From positions 12,151,807 to 12,215,806 of the forward strand of contig OZ020520.1 in NCBI GenBank assembly GCA_963971425.1: 64,000 nucleotides of DNA, read 5' to 3'. This DNA comes from Bryoerythrophyllum caledonicum (Eukaryota > Streptophyta > Bryopsida > Pottiales > Pottiaceae). Below the pieces are notes generated by a model that worked only from the letters and a program-made list of their open reading frames with translations, ran no database searches and had not been told where the DNA came from. The translations under genes were made by a program, and so were the position numbers. Below are positions 46,991 to 59,300 of this stretch, piece by piece; positions within the stretch are counted from its first letter, which is position 1; each line of letters opens with the position of its first letter.

Positions 46991-47402
46991 TTAAGTTCGT
47001 AAACAGTGTTGCGAACATTAATGAACATTATTATTGCAGTGCTAGGTTAGTTACTTATTTTGATAACATTCTTTTATGTATTGACTTTAGTTCCCTGATT
47101 AGTGGTTTTTCACGAGTTTTCCTTTAGGATTAGATCTGGTCATTCTTGTTGTATGGCTTTGATGAGGTTTCTCTAAGTTCTTAGAGCTCGGGAACCCCAT
47201 CTTTTCAAATCTATTTTTTCATAATTTTTTTGCTCCATCCTTTGTCGTGGGACATGGTGGCCTGAGGGCCTTTTTAAATAAAGCTTTCTTGATGGGGTTA
47301 AAATGAATGTTGATATGGCTCTTCGATGACTTGGTCTGGATCATTGGATGAATGCTCTGTCATGTCTTCCGCGCCATTTTTTCCACTTATTCCTTAAGTA
47401 AC

Positions 47403-48379
47403 TTAACCCCTAAGGGGTTTCCTGTCCGCGCCCCTAAGGTACCTAGACAGTTTTACACCAAAAACACTTCAAAATTGTTGGATTCTAGTCCAATGAATAA
47501 AGAAGGAAACAAAAACTTTGATTTGTAGTTCTGACCGTAGGATCTCCATAAAGGCTTATTAAGTAATACATGTATAAAATTTCATAAACTTTGACTGCAC
47601 GGATTGAAAGATTATAGTGTTTGAAGTCAAGCAAATGGTTCATTTTCTTCCCTGCGTTTAGTGGATCAGCAGACTTTGACTTCATTTGGTTTCAAAAAAT
47701 TTCACTACACAAGGTCTAAATCTATTACCATCTTGTTAAGCATGATGTTAGCTCCCTACACACCAATTTTTAGAGGTAGAGACGGGGTGTAGCATATTCA
47801 AAACAAGTGTGCATGGAGTGGAGGCTCGAAATTTGTTAATTCACACATTAATTTTTTTTGAACTTAATATGTTTTCGATTGATAATCCGAATGGTTAATA
47901 AGAAGGTTTACATTACATATTGTTGTGGAAAAAGTAAAAAGTGTAAAATATAAAGATACTTAGGTTTTATGTGGAAAAGAAAAAGCTTTTTTGGTACCTT
48001 GCCCGACAATGAGTGACAATGTGTGAAAATGTTTGACTTGGGTTGGTATGCTATTTTTCACTGAAGACAAGAATTTTTTTTGACACTATGAAGGGAAATA
48101 ATATACCTTGCGAGTACTGAAAATCTCACTTTCAATAGAGTGTCCTATCAAAAGTTTTTGGAGGTGCCCGAGGTGCCCGCCCTCCCCATTTAAAATTCAA
48201 TACCCTATAACTTTTTTTATCAAATGTTCAATTTAGGAAAAAATTGTTTTCCCACTAAGGTCTTGGTAATGCCTTTCTATAGTAAACATTTCAAAGATGA
48301 ATGTTAGAAATTGACACCATAGGAACGTGACCAAACTTTCAAAAAGCCCATTTTTGACACTTGGTCCTTTAGGGGTTAA
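47403..48379. mobile_element. piggyBac-type MITE, copy 2 (TTAA target)
   Basis: Closely similar along its length to 2341-3293, with scattered substitutions and small indels. It starts TTAACCCCTAAGG and ends CCTTTAGGGGTTAA. The left end has about 24 extra bases, including a second CCCCTAAGG, so the terminus is locally duplicated. No ORF. Confidence 0.75.
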
Positions 48380-49204
48380 GGTAAATTCCCCAATAACCGA
48401 CAAGTTAATCCTCTAACATTGAGGTTTTCACAAAGCACAGGAGAATCCACAAGTACACTAGACCATGCACAACATCTAGTAGATAATCCACAACAATAAC
48501 TATGTATAGGATATATTTCACGTTAATTCCACTTCATAGATCTCATTGTAGCTCTCCCAATGCTTTCATTAATGTTGTCAGGATTTTTTTTGTTTGAAGC
48601 GTATGAACTACTGCCAAGCAAATTCTCATAAAAAAAATGCATCTAAGTTACACATAAGGAGCTATATGCTGGAAAGCACCGGAATTGACCGAAAAACGAC
48701 CACCTTAGCACTAAAGGGTTAAGCAATGTGCATACATGGAGAGAAAAAATAATATTACATTTATTTTTCAGTAATAACCAATTAAATTACAATTTCAACT
48801 CATGTGATTTCATATTTTTTTCAATGGAATGTGAATCAGTTATGAATTTTCAAAGTATGTTGCCATGTTTAGTTGGTGGCTGCCAATAGGTATCCCATGT
48901 AAACACTAACCAAACGTAAGGGACCTTGACTAATAGCAATCCTCTATCTGGAATTGAATGGGTGGCAATGGGATGGGAGTGGGTTGGATATATTTCAATT
49001 TTACAGGTGTTGGCTAGGGCTTTTGATTAGTTACAAGAGGGTTAATTTATAGCTAAGTATAGCACTAGAAGATAGATACAGTAAGAACTTCATAGATGTT
49101 AAAGCTAGTTGAAGCTTAGCAAAAATCTTGGTAACTTTAGTCCGACCCGCACCTCCATCAACATCAATAGATTATGAATTGGTTGATTTGAACCTCTAGG
49201 GTGA
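48380..49204. other. No recognised gene
   Basis: AT-rich spacer. Another accttagcactaaagggttaa word (48704-48724) resembles the end of the TTAA MITE family and may be a lone end. Confidence 0.35.
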
Positions 49205-50050
49205 TAGTTGACTAGGCTAATATGAAAAATTTGTCTCAAAGGGTGTAGGGCCAAAGTCACGAGTGTTCTCTTGCTGCCTAGTGCCAACTTGGCTTTGATT
49301 TTGGATTTTGGATGATGGAATGTGATTGCTAATTTCTTCAACATTACGAGACTCTTGAATTTTTAGAATTCCACCTTCTGGTTTGATCAAGAGAAGAATA
49401 TTTGTCATTACTACATACTTGTCACAAGTATCTCAAATTAGACTTCTTTTGAAAGGTTCACAAGGTAAAATACTTCAAAAACTTTGGAACACATTCATAC
49501 CATAATATTTTTATACATTATGATTGAAAATTATAGAATGGAAAATTAAATTGACTTTTATTGGTAAAAGACAAATTATTTTGTCATGACTCCTAAATTA
49601 GGAATTTAGGTTGGTTTTTGCTCCAAATTCTTATCCAAACTTCTTCACCATACATAACTCTATCTTGATACATGGGATGTTCCCAAAAAAAACTTACTTT
49701 TCCATCATTTTCTATGAAAAAAAGTTTTTGGTGCCCTCATTCACAATGTGTACTGCGCAGTATATATGATATATTTTGAGCCTTTGTAGTATGCACTATA
49801 CTCTATATCGGTTTACAGTTGGGCCACCTAGAGAACAACATGTGTTCAATCAACACAAAGTCCAAAAAGTCAATACCTTGTCAAAGATATCTTTTGTTCA
49901 CATAACATTTCATTAGTCACAATTTCTTTAGATTTTTTCAATGGACGGTTGACATTCAACAACAATTTCACAAAGGACTCCAAAAAAAATATACTACAAA
50001 ATATGATTTTTTGCCCAAAAGTAAGGAACCATAGTGTACTTCTACCCCCT
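49205..50050 (+). repeat. Dispersed repeat family R1, copy B
   Basis: Matches copy A (1290-1690) directly and copy C (44480-45320) in reverse. The right end is tttttgcccaaaagtaagg. No coding potential is recognised. Confidence 0.6.
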
Positions 50051-50080
50051 ACTAAATTCTCTTCTAAATGAACTAGGTTA

Positions 50081-50133
50081 ATTAACCATATTCTACTAAG
50101 TTCATTAACCATATTCTACTAAGTTCATTAACC
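50081..50133. repeat. 23-bp tandem repeat, 2.3 copies
   Basis: Unit attaaccatattctactaag plus ttc, perfectly repeated at 50081-50103 and 50104-50126, with a partial third copy. Confidence 0.9.
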
Positions 50134-52990
50134 TCTATCAATTATGTAAATTTAGCAGAGTGTACTTGTGAAGTAATTTTCTATTGAGTTGTGTAAGGTG
50201 GAACCAGCTAAATAAGTTGTAGTTCCAATGTGGTCCCTAATTTTGTAATACCTTAATGGATTCCAGCTCCTTACAATCCGACGACCTTCTCAAGGTAAAA
50301 CCTCTCTCATTTGCGGGACTCACAAAACTCCACGCCCAAAATCCCTTCTGCACATATTCTGAAGCATCAAATTCAAATTTCAAAATAATCCATATCGATT
50401 ATCTAATCTACATTTGTCAGTTCAAATATCAATTGATCAACGATCATGTACATGATTCAATACTGAAGGAAGCCACAAACTTGGTGGGTTGTTTAATGCA
50501 TTGATGGAGGTTGTAAATTTTTGAGCAACAAACAACTCAAGTCATGAAACCCATCATGGGTCTTACGTCCAAAGAGCCCCTTTTGAGAGGGTCTTCCGGA
50601 GAGGGAGGCAACCTCCTCATTGAGCCACTGCCTTTGTCGGGTGCCTCCCTTTTTGGGAGGCCCTCGCAAAAGCTAGTCTTCTTATACATTATATATAATA
50701 TTATTCAATTTGTACGGTAAAGTCGGGCCCATGGCCGCGTGCTTACCAGACCCATGGCCGTTGATAGCAAGGCTGCTTCCGGATGAGCATATTCTACGGA
50801 TGGATGTGAGAAGGATGGATCGTGGATGCGGCGTAAGAGGCGTGCTCAGCGCACAAATTCCGGCAATACAGTTATACATTTGCAATGGCTTTTTTGTGAG
50901 GGCAAGGAATTTCTATATGTGGGCATGTTTTTGTCACCTAGCGATCCGGTGATTACCACTAAGGTAGAAGTAGCGATGGCAACTATATGGACGACAAAGG
51001 CGTGGTGCACAACATGGAACAATACTTAAACAAATTATCCGTCGAGTACGACAATATGTGGGAAACTAAACGTGCAGCGAGTGAATTTGGAGCAAATATT
51101 GTTGTATTAGCAAGGGTTTAGGATTTCTAACTTGCTTCTCTTCTTTTGCAAGTGTCAACCATGGGCAATTGAGCTCACAAGTGTCACTCATGAGCTTATC
51201 GTGGTTGGTGGTTAAGTCTGCCATTGTAACGGGTATTGCCACGGTTTTGGTGGCAACGTGGTGGTATCTTCCTGGTTCAGCTTTGGAAATTTTGTATATG
51301 CCCAAGAATTCTCTATAGATTTTGTATTATGGCAAATCTTAGTGTTCCCATGAGCTCAAGATGTGTGAGAATTTTGAAGTTGTCACAGCTTAGCTTGTGA
51401 TATCTGTAATACGTATGAGGATGTGGGATGATGTACTCATTCATATTTAAGATTTTTCTTATTGATTTCATGGTTGCACGAGCATATTTAGGGTCACAAT
51501 CTATAGAGGGCCGTGTTGCAGGTGGTTTTCTTGTATGTGCCCTGCATTTTGTACATTTGTGTTTTGTAAGTCTTTCATGGACACAACTTATTTGTTTGAA
51601 ACCCCAAGGTTGTTCATTTCTAACTTATAGTAGACCTTGAAAGATTGTGACATGGTCAAATTATGTTTATTAACTATTTGCTATACGCCAGATACAAATT
51701 TAGGAAGAAAAGAAGGAACACGCAAAGTTGGGATGTGGTTTGCCTTACAAATGTTCTCTACCTTGATTTGTAGGGGTAAACTTCCATCATGTTTGAGAGA
51801 GCTCATTTCAATTTTTATGTAGTGGCTCCAAGGTCTTCTTGATAGAGTATTAAAGAATAATTTTTGAAGAGTAGTGGAAGAGGCGGATTGGTCTCAAAAA
51901 CTATGGCACATATTGTATATTGATTGTGAGAAGTAGATTGATGTGTATGCTCACAAATTGATCATTTTGCCACAAATTGCTTGATTATGAAGAAATGAAG
52001 GCAACAACATTTCAAGACAATTGAGCTCAGATTGGCTTAGGTTGGATGCACAAAAGTACCTCAATGACTCCAATTTTTTAACAACTTTAAGTCACTGAGG
52101 ACCGCCTTTGTCTATCGGGAACGATGGATATCTACACTTGTACATTATAAATGTGCTCGGTAGATTTTTCCAGAGATTCCTTCCAGAAGATAAAAGATAG
52201 GGAATGAAAGGGTGAGTTTTCAACATGGAAAGATATAGAGGATGCAAAATTCCATACATGAAAACATTACACCAATGAAATGCACTAGTGTCATTGGTAA
52301 TCAATGTACTTGGACCGTATTTTATGGAAGCTAAAGCTCTGCATGGTATCTCAAATTTCCAAAGAATTGAAAGGTAGTTACTCCACAAATTTTCCAAGCA
52401 AAGTTATCCTCTCTATGTGGTTTTGGTTGTCAATAAAAGATTTTAAAGTAGAGGGGCAATATGAGGTCATCTCCTTTTTAAAGAAAAAAAACTCTATGTG
52501 GTATTTTTCTAATTTGGCATTTAACTTTTTAACGCCAAAGAGGCCCAATACGGACCTTTATATTATTGCTCAATAATTCATATGGCCTTGAAGGGTTTAT
52601 TTTTAGGTTTGGAATTCTTAGATTTGAAATCAAAAGAATTTGGAAGCCTTATAAAACATGATTCTTGAAGATTTTGAAAGTTCTGAAAATGTTTTATTTA
52701 TTGTTGAAATGGGCGAGGAATTATGGTATAAACATGAGCATTTTGAATATAGTTTATCTTCATCTTTTGAGTGTTTGTTACAAGTGGATGATAAGAGCTT
52801 AATTGCATGCGTATTGTCTTTGCAACGTTTAAAAGTTATTTAATTTATTTTGAATTTGGTCGCTTTGCAATGCTTTCATTTTTGTAGCTAGCCATTCTTT
52901 CATTTTTGAAGCTAGCCGTTCTCTCATTTTTAAAATTACAGCTTCTTTATACCCTAGATAAGAGAAGGATAATATGCAAAACATGAAAAA
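50134..52990. other. No recognised gene; scattered unexplained open frames
   Basis: A start-like short frame at 50256 (MDSSSLQSDDLLK followed by a GTAAAA donor) could be a first exon, but no partner exon is seen. At 50603-50649 an 8-bp stem (gggaggca/tgcctccc) sits in a GC-rich patch. A less AT-rich island at 50710-51060 has open frames with no known domain. The rest looks like decayed repeat DNA. Confidence 0.25.
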
Positions 52991-55309
52991 GAAAGAAGTC
53001 ACAATTATCAATAAAACTGTTGAATTTGAAGGAGCACGATATTTGCTACTACTACTATTATACCTTCATACAAATACAAAGGTTTTATATATGATGAACA
53101 TATTGTATCAATGTAAAAAAACAATACCATACAAAACTATGTTTGTCTTTTAGTTGTAAGAAAATTCTACTTGAAACCTTTCAAATAGTAAGCTTCAAGT
53201 GAGAACCTAACAAGGTATCTTCTCAAGATATCAAAAAACAAAAAAACAAAAAAAACAAAAAATGACAAAAAATGACAATTCTACATAACATCATAAATGG
53301 TATATTCTTTAATATGTATCATTGAATGAAACATATATCAATGAAAGAATATATGTTAAAGAATATCATTGAAATGACAAACAGAAATAATATATATATC
53401 AACATTAGAAATGATACATTCTGAAAATTTTAAAAATTCTACATAAAATGATATATCTCAACATCATAAACGATATATTCTCTCAATAACATCGTAAATC
53501 ATATATACTAGATTGGGAAATGAAAATATATATTTATTTTAAAGCAATGCAACCAATAAAAAAGATACAATGGTTTATGATAGATACTCTAATCATTTTT
53601 AATCTATAAGAACTAATTTTCATGTTTCAAATAAACTTTACAAAATTGCTTTTGCCATAACCACCAATGAATATCAGTGGCCCATAGACCATTGCTTGAT
53701 CTAATAAAGTAAACAACTATATACTTATAGTCATTCATTATAAAACTTTCAAAAATAAAACACATCATGAATTTATGCATTTGTTTTTACATACATACTT
53801 TTATCAAAATTGTGCAATTCAAAAACAACTTTAATTAAAACATTGTAATAAACTAATAAAGTGTTTTTATCTATAAATACATCAAATATTTTAATTTTTG
53901 TATATTTTTATAATATCAAAAGAATAATTTATAGCACACATTATTTTTTTTAATTATATATTTAATTCAATTTAGAACCCGTACAGATAGAATTGAATCA
54001 CACAAATCATTCAAAAATAGATAATGATTAGACTTATGTATTATAAAGCAACAATATTAAGGGAATATGAAACTGGCTTTGACTAAAAAAAACCAATTTA
54101 AAATGTTCTCATTTATAAAAATATATATTTATCAAATAAAAAGATAAATAAATGAAATACTTGAGTTAATTTAGTATATTTAAAACATAGACAATGTAAC
54201 TTATGTCTTAGTTATCATTGAATTCTTATTCTCTGTGATAAATTTGTACTTAAAACGCAGTTCTTTTACTTTAATAAAGCTTAAATTGTAAGAAAATAAG
54301 TATTTTAACACCAAGCATACACACATAAAGATGAAAAAAATTAGGGTTGTTATTGATTTTGACATTGCATATATGAGCTTAAAAAAATGAAATAAGTAAT
54401 GAATTGATGCATTGATTTTTTAACTCATAAAATATTACACGTAAGAAAATAGGCTACTTGAATAATCCCATCTTAATTTAGAATATTTTCCATTGTAATA
54501 TTAAAGGATTGAAAGCATGCATAATAATTTATCAAATAAATATATTCATTTCAAAATTTATATATGTTTTCCATTTCTTTTAAAATTGAAATTAAATATT
54601 TCTTTCAATAGATTAAATGTTTTCTTAGAATCAAATGATAAACTATAAATATTTATAATTCATAGACGCATTGTATGAATGGTTATTTTAAAATGCTTGA
54701 TTATCTTAATTTTAAGGAAAATTAGGTTACAAAATCAATAGTTTTGATGTTTCATCATACTTTTTTGGAATAATTTTCATCTTTAATATATTTATTTTAT
54801 TTTATTTTCAAATTTAATACCATATCTATATTTTTGTTTAAAAGATTACTCTAAGTTATCTTCAAAAATTAATTCTTCAATAGATGAAGTGCAATAAGGT
54901 AATAGGATTTAAAACCATTCTACAAATTGTACAATGGTTTTAAATCCTATTACATGTAAACTCAAAATCTTCAATTCTATTTGATCAAACACTAGTTGTT
55001 GTTGGAAATTTTAATACGTTATCATTTTAATAAATGTTACCTAATCATTCAAAGGAAACATTGTCAATCCAATAATTCATTACCAAAGACTATATAAAAT
55101 GTTACAAAGGTGATGTAAAAAAAACATCAACAATTAATTTACCTACAAAAATAACTACACAATGATTTTCATATGCAAGTTTTTTTTTCCAGAAGTATTC
55201 ATATTGCTATTATATATACAAACCTTATCTCACCAATGCAGATTTTGTTAAAATATTTCAACTCATGAGTTATTGTTATTATTCAAATTATTGTTAAGTT
55301 TCACAATTA
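52991..55309. other. Very AT-rich non-coding tract
   Basis: Dominated by A/T runs and short atatatt and atcattgaa repeats. No gene is seen. It holds the 55-bp palindrome at 54899-54953. The next exon of the TOM6-like gene, if there is one, should lie here but was not found. Confidence 0.5.
54899..54953. repeat. 55-bp near-perfect palindrome
   Basis: Arms of 21 bp (54899-54919 and 54933-54953) pair perfectly, starting GTAATAGGATTTAAAACC. After one C-C mismatch the inner tacaa-a-ttgta also pairs. The result is a 27-position hairpin with a one-base loop. It may be a fold-back element or a transcribed hairpin. Confidence 0.9.
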
Positions 55310-55537
55310 CTAAACATTCTTAATACAACCAACCCAATAATTAAATTGAAGCTTATACCTTTTTTCCCACATACTTATAAAATAAGGTGCAGATCGAACA
55401 GCTGCCATCCATAAAGCTAGAACAGCCAAATGCCTACGTAATTGTTTTAAGGCCTCATCATCATCACCATCATCATCTTCTGAGTCAAAAAATGAGCTAC
55501 TACTGGCAGACTTCCCACCCATACCAAAAAACTTCAT
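55310..55537 (-). CDS. TOM6: TOM6-like mitochondrial import receptor subunit (exon 1)
   Basis: The frame begins MKFFGMGGKSASSSSFF, followed by an acidic DSEDDDGDDDE stretch, then EALKQLRRHLAVLALWMA and VRSAPYF. The segment ALKQLR-x-H-x-A followed by a hydrophobic span and a R-x-x-PY motif is the pattern of plant TOM6, a short tail-anchored-like subunit of the outer-membrane TOM complex. The acidic insertion near the N-terminus is not in the versions I remember. A GTATGT donor follows the codon for the residue after PYF, at about 55373, so the last 20 codons of the open frame may be intron. Whether a final exon exists downstream is unresolved. Isolated in AT-rich DNA, it could be a real gene or a processed relic. 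Confidence 0.55.
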   Translation of the reverse strand: MKFFGMGGKSASSSSFFDSEDDDGDDDEALKQLRRHLAVLALWMAAVRSAPYFISMWEKRYKLQFNYWVGCIKNV

Positions 55538-55577
55538 TTTGGCTTATTTTTATTACCTCAATTTTGACAAAATTTTA

Positions 55578-57600
55578 GTAATTCCACTTCCCTTTGAATT
55601 TACATATGCACTTGTATCAACAATCATATACAAATATAATATAAAAAAATAAAAGTCCTTGTAATAAATAAAAGATAAATTATAAAGAAAGTGTCAAAAC
55701 AACAAAATTTAGAAATATAAATTTGACTAGCTAAGAGATGCATCCTTTGGATGTAGGATTATACTAACCAATAGGTGAACATTACAGAGTAAATTTATTC
55801 TATTTATAATTGCATAATCAATATTTTATGTGGGGGGATATTTTAGAATATTAAGAATATAATTACTATTAAAATTATATTATCATTTTTTAATATTGAT
55901 ATTAAAAGCTCTTAGTAGGTTATGTATGTTGACAATGTTAGAAAAGTAATTTCCATGATCACGAAGGAACCTTTTATTCTAAAGTATACAATGTAGAATA
56001 CCTAAAAAGAGCACTTTTCTAAGTACCACACAAGTACTACCCAAGTACCACCCAAGTACCTCACTGGTGTATGATTTAAATATCACTTGAAAATCACCTA
56101 GATAAAGTCCAAGAACTATACATTTTAAACTCCAATAGACTTAGGCTTGTGGAAGAGAAAGCAATTATTTAAATTGGTAATGTGAAGACCACCAACAACA
56201 AATACAACATTTTTACATTGTAAGAAATTGGCGAGGTCATGAGCTTCTCAATGATTCAACTAATGTGTTTGCAACACAAAAAATCTAGAGAAGATGGTCC
56301 CAAGCTGTCTAGTTTGACCACGTGTATGACCGTATATCCATCGTTTTTTTATTTGAAAATTTTCAAAAAAAAATGTTCTTTATTATTATGAATTTGTTAG
56401 TTTGATTGATTTAAAAAAAAATTAAAAATACAAATTAGTTGACTGGTTGATTTTTGTTGTTGGAAAGATTTTGAAGATTATTTGTGAAATGCTAGATTAA
56501 AAGATAATAATAGGGTTATTCGGAGGGTAGGTTAAGGGCTTTAAGAGGGTTTCTAAAATACGATCCAATAAGCAATTAAGAGGTTAGATGTTGTAGGTGC
56601 TTTGAATTTTCCAAGGTGCATACGTCACCAAGTGGATTATGTAGCTCGCTACATAACTGAATAACAGTGTAACGACAAGGAAGGCAATTTAAAAACCTAT
56701 GACCTTCGATAAAGACTCACTTGACATGCATCATTGAGACCTCAACCCTTTGCGATGAGAAGTCTCTTAATTCTAAATGTTTAAAAATTTTCAATTTCAA
56801 AATCCCTCATAACATACTAGAATAATTGGAGGCTGATCCTTTTGGTCAAACTTGTATTATTGGAAACTACACTAAAAATATCATTTAATGTATCCACACT
56901 ATATGATTTGAAAGTGCTATAGTATTTTATTTCTAACGAATATTTTTATCAAGAGCACAATTATCAATACTACTCAAAGAAGCAAATCATTGTAGGCATA
57001 GTTGGTAAAAATATTCATCAAGACTAAAAACTTATAGCATTTATAAATCAATTAGGATGGATATACTAAATGAGATTTTTACTATAATGGATGTACCGTG
57101 CTCTTCATACTGGATAAATGTAATCTAATCTGTAAACAATAATATTTTAGAAATAACTACAATGCACTATAGGACATGATAGTTATCTATAACGTCAAGC
57201 AAAGATACCAATACTTTGACCTAATCTCATTGTTGATCATTAAAATGAGCCCTACATAGCTCTAAATTTTTGTGATCAGCTCAAAGAGGAAAATGGCCAC
57301 TAAGATTTGTGATAAAACATGATCTCTACTCTCTAAAAGGTAGCTAAAGCCATTCATAACTTGAGTTCAAAAACCACTAAGCTTTAATAGTATGTAGTAT
57401 TATTAACCCTTAAACATCAATCAGGACTATTTATTCATGCATTTATTTTACTCTATAGAATACAAAAATATATGTAATGACACTATATAACGACTAGCAA
57501 GTCTAACCCAACAACCACTAGGCTCTACAATTATACCAGAGCTTGAAAACCAATGCCTTTACAAAATTCATTAGGCTTACAAGGGTAACTTGGAATAGGT
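55578..57600. other. AT-rich spacer, no recognised gene
   Basis: Would include the promoter of the TOM6-like gene (minus strand). Around 56020-56060 a short tandem of agtacca(c/a)ccca occurs (aagtaccacacaagtactacccaagtaccacccaag region). Nothing else is recognised. Confidence 0.35.
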
Positions 57601-57615
57601 CATAGAAGTCAATAA

Positions 57616-57880
57616 TCACCTGCGGATGCGTAGATCGTAGAGTAAGACATGGAAGAGATGGTGGTGACAGTTGTCGAAGTAGATTGTGAATGTTGCAGCA
57701 GCTAGCAATAAGAGATTCTTAGCCGTTTGCTGCAAAGGGGCACGCTCAAAGCTTGAAGCAGGCAACCCTATTGGTGACGATCGTCCCGTTAAACTCAACT
57801 CCCCTCCATAGTCTGGCAAGAAGTTGTACCTCTGTCTCACATTTGCCAACAATCGACCTCGGTTGCCAGATGTTATAGAA
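57616..57880 (-). CDS. Unidentified exon with one hydrophobic segment
   Basis: An open frame reading NRGRLLANVRQRYNFLPDYG, then ELSLTGRSSPIGLP, ASSFERAPLQQTAKNLLLLA and a hydrophobic stretch ending before DLRIRR. It is followed by a CGCAG|GTGATT donor. The balanced composition, in contrast to the AT-rich surroundings, and the good donor suggest a real exon, perhaps of a small membrane protein. The start and the other exons are not resolved, and I do not recognise the family. Confidence 0.35.
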
Positions 57881-58460
57881 AGATTACTGCTACACTCTTT
57901 TGTTCAATCAAAACCCAACGATATTCAAACAAAACCCTAATCTACTCAAATACATCCAAAAACCCTTAAATCATGTCATTTTTAGATCTTTGTTGGTACA
58001 TCTCAAAACCTCCAAAGCTTTTAGTTCTCTAACCCGAGTGAAAAAGAGAGAGAGAGTTGTGAAGCTCTCCCTATAAGTCTCCTCAAAACCCTAGCTTCAC
58101 TCATCCATTCAATGGATGAGAATTGACCAGGGTGGACATTCATCCACCTCGTCAGGTCGATCTTGTGGTAATCAACCAGTGGCCAAAAACAAAAACTACT
58201 ATCTAGTTCCATAAATCCCATTTCTCTGCTTAACACCATAGAACATCACACCCAACATACTTCCTCTTAGCCTCCAATAACAAGCTCACTCTTCCCAAAC
58301 TGCTTCCAACTTCCGGCTTCAGCTTCACAGCTCCAACTAAATCCCACTAGAACTTGGCTCAAGTGCATTTCAGCACTAGTATACAACAAGTCAACCCTTA
58401 AAAGTTGAACCCACAACCATGGATTCCTTGCGGTCGTAGGGAGTTGTTTAGGTTTGAGCT

Positions 58461-59300
58461 TTGTCTTTGTATTTGGTTGTGTTTACAAGGACATGTGAGG
58501 TCTTCAAACACCAGCGCCGAACACTTGCCATAGTCGATCTTCAAAATGGCGGTTGCTCGGAATGCGGCGCTTTGGGGCAAATTGCGGATCACATAGACCT
58601 GCCGTCGTTCATCTTTGCCAAGTTGTACTTGGATGCATTCTTCTACATGCGCCTAGTCTACAAGGAGTGGGACCGCTTGGTCTCCAACATATTTGTGTTG
58701 GAGCATTTCTATTTGGTGCAACCGCCTTACTTTGTCGTCAACACGTGCTCTTCTGCTCATCTGGTGCAGCGTCGTGATGTTGGCTAGATGTGGACGTGTC
58801 TCTGGCCCGTGAAGTGCAAGTTGTTGGGGTTGCTCATGGAAGACTGGGTCGATGGAACCGCTTCGTTGATTTGCACACAAGGATGGTGCATGCATTGCCG
58901 GATGTGGTGTGGCCGCCTGTAGAGGAGATGATAGAGTAAGAGAAATTGGTCATGGGGATGATAGTTGATGCCACTATGGAATCCTATGCATTATGCGTGG
59001 TTCTTAGCAATAAAGTGATTTGGATGAGGATTTATTACTCTAGAAGCGGGTTGTAGACGCAAGAGGATTCCATAGAAGAAAATCATTTGCCTAAAATTTA
59101 GCCAGGCCGCATTATTTTGGCGTTTTATAATGTCGGCTTGTTTATTAGGACTCCGGGCTTATTTAATCTACATTGGTATAATGTGTCTCATGATGAATGG
59201 AGTGTGGAGATGCTCCCCAAATATGAGCACGCTCAGATCCTGGCTAGATATGAGTATGTCACGGGATGTGGCGTCGAGGGCTTCTCCGTATCGTAGTTTT
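58461..59300 (+). pseudogene. F-box/kelch-type relic
   Basis: The first frame (58461-58787) has DLPSFIFAKLYLDAFFYMRL, then VYKEWDRLVSN, which fits an F-box helix pattern (LP...L...L...R.VCK.W). It is followed by an FVVNT-like stretch. Beyond the stop, other frames hold VVWPPVEEMIE, GMIVDATMESYALCVV, IYYSRSG and WYNVSHDEWSVEMLPKYEH, reminiscent of kelch-type repeats in plant F-box proteins. Several stops and frame changes make it a pseudogene. It would have been a substrate receptor of an SCF ubiquitin ligase. Confidence 0.5.

Noticed and set aside
50603..50649. GC-rich stem gggaggca/tgcctccc as an RNA gene
   Set aside because: Only 8 bp of pairing, with no conserved RNA features; too weak to call.
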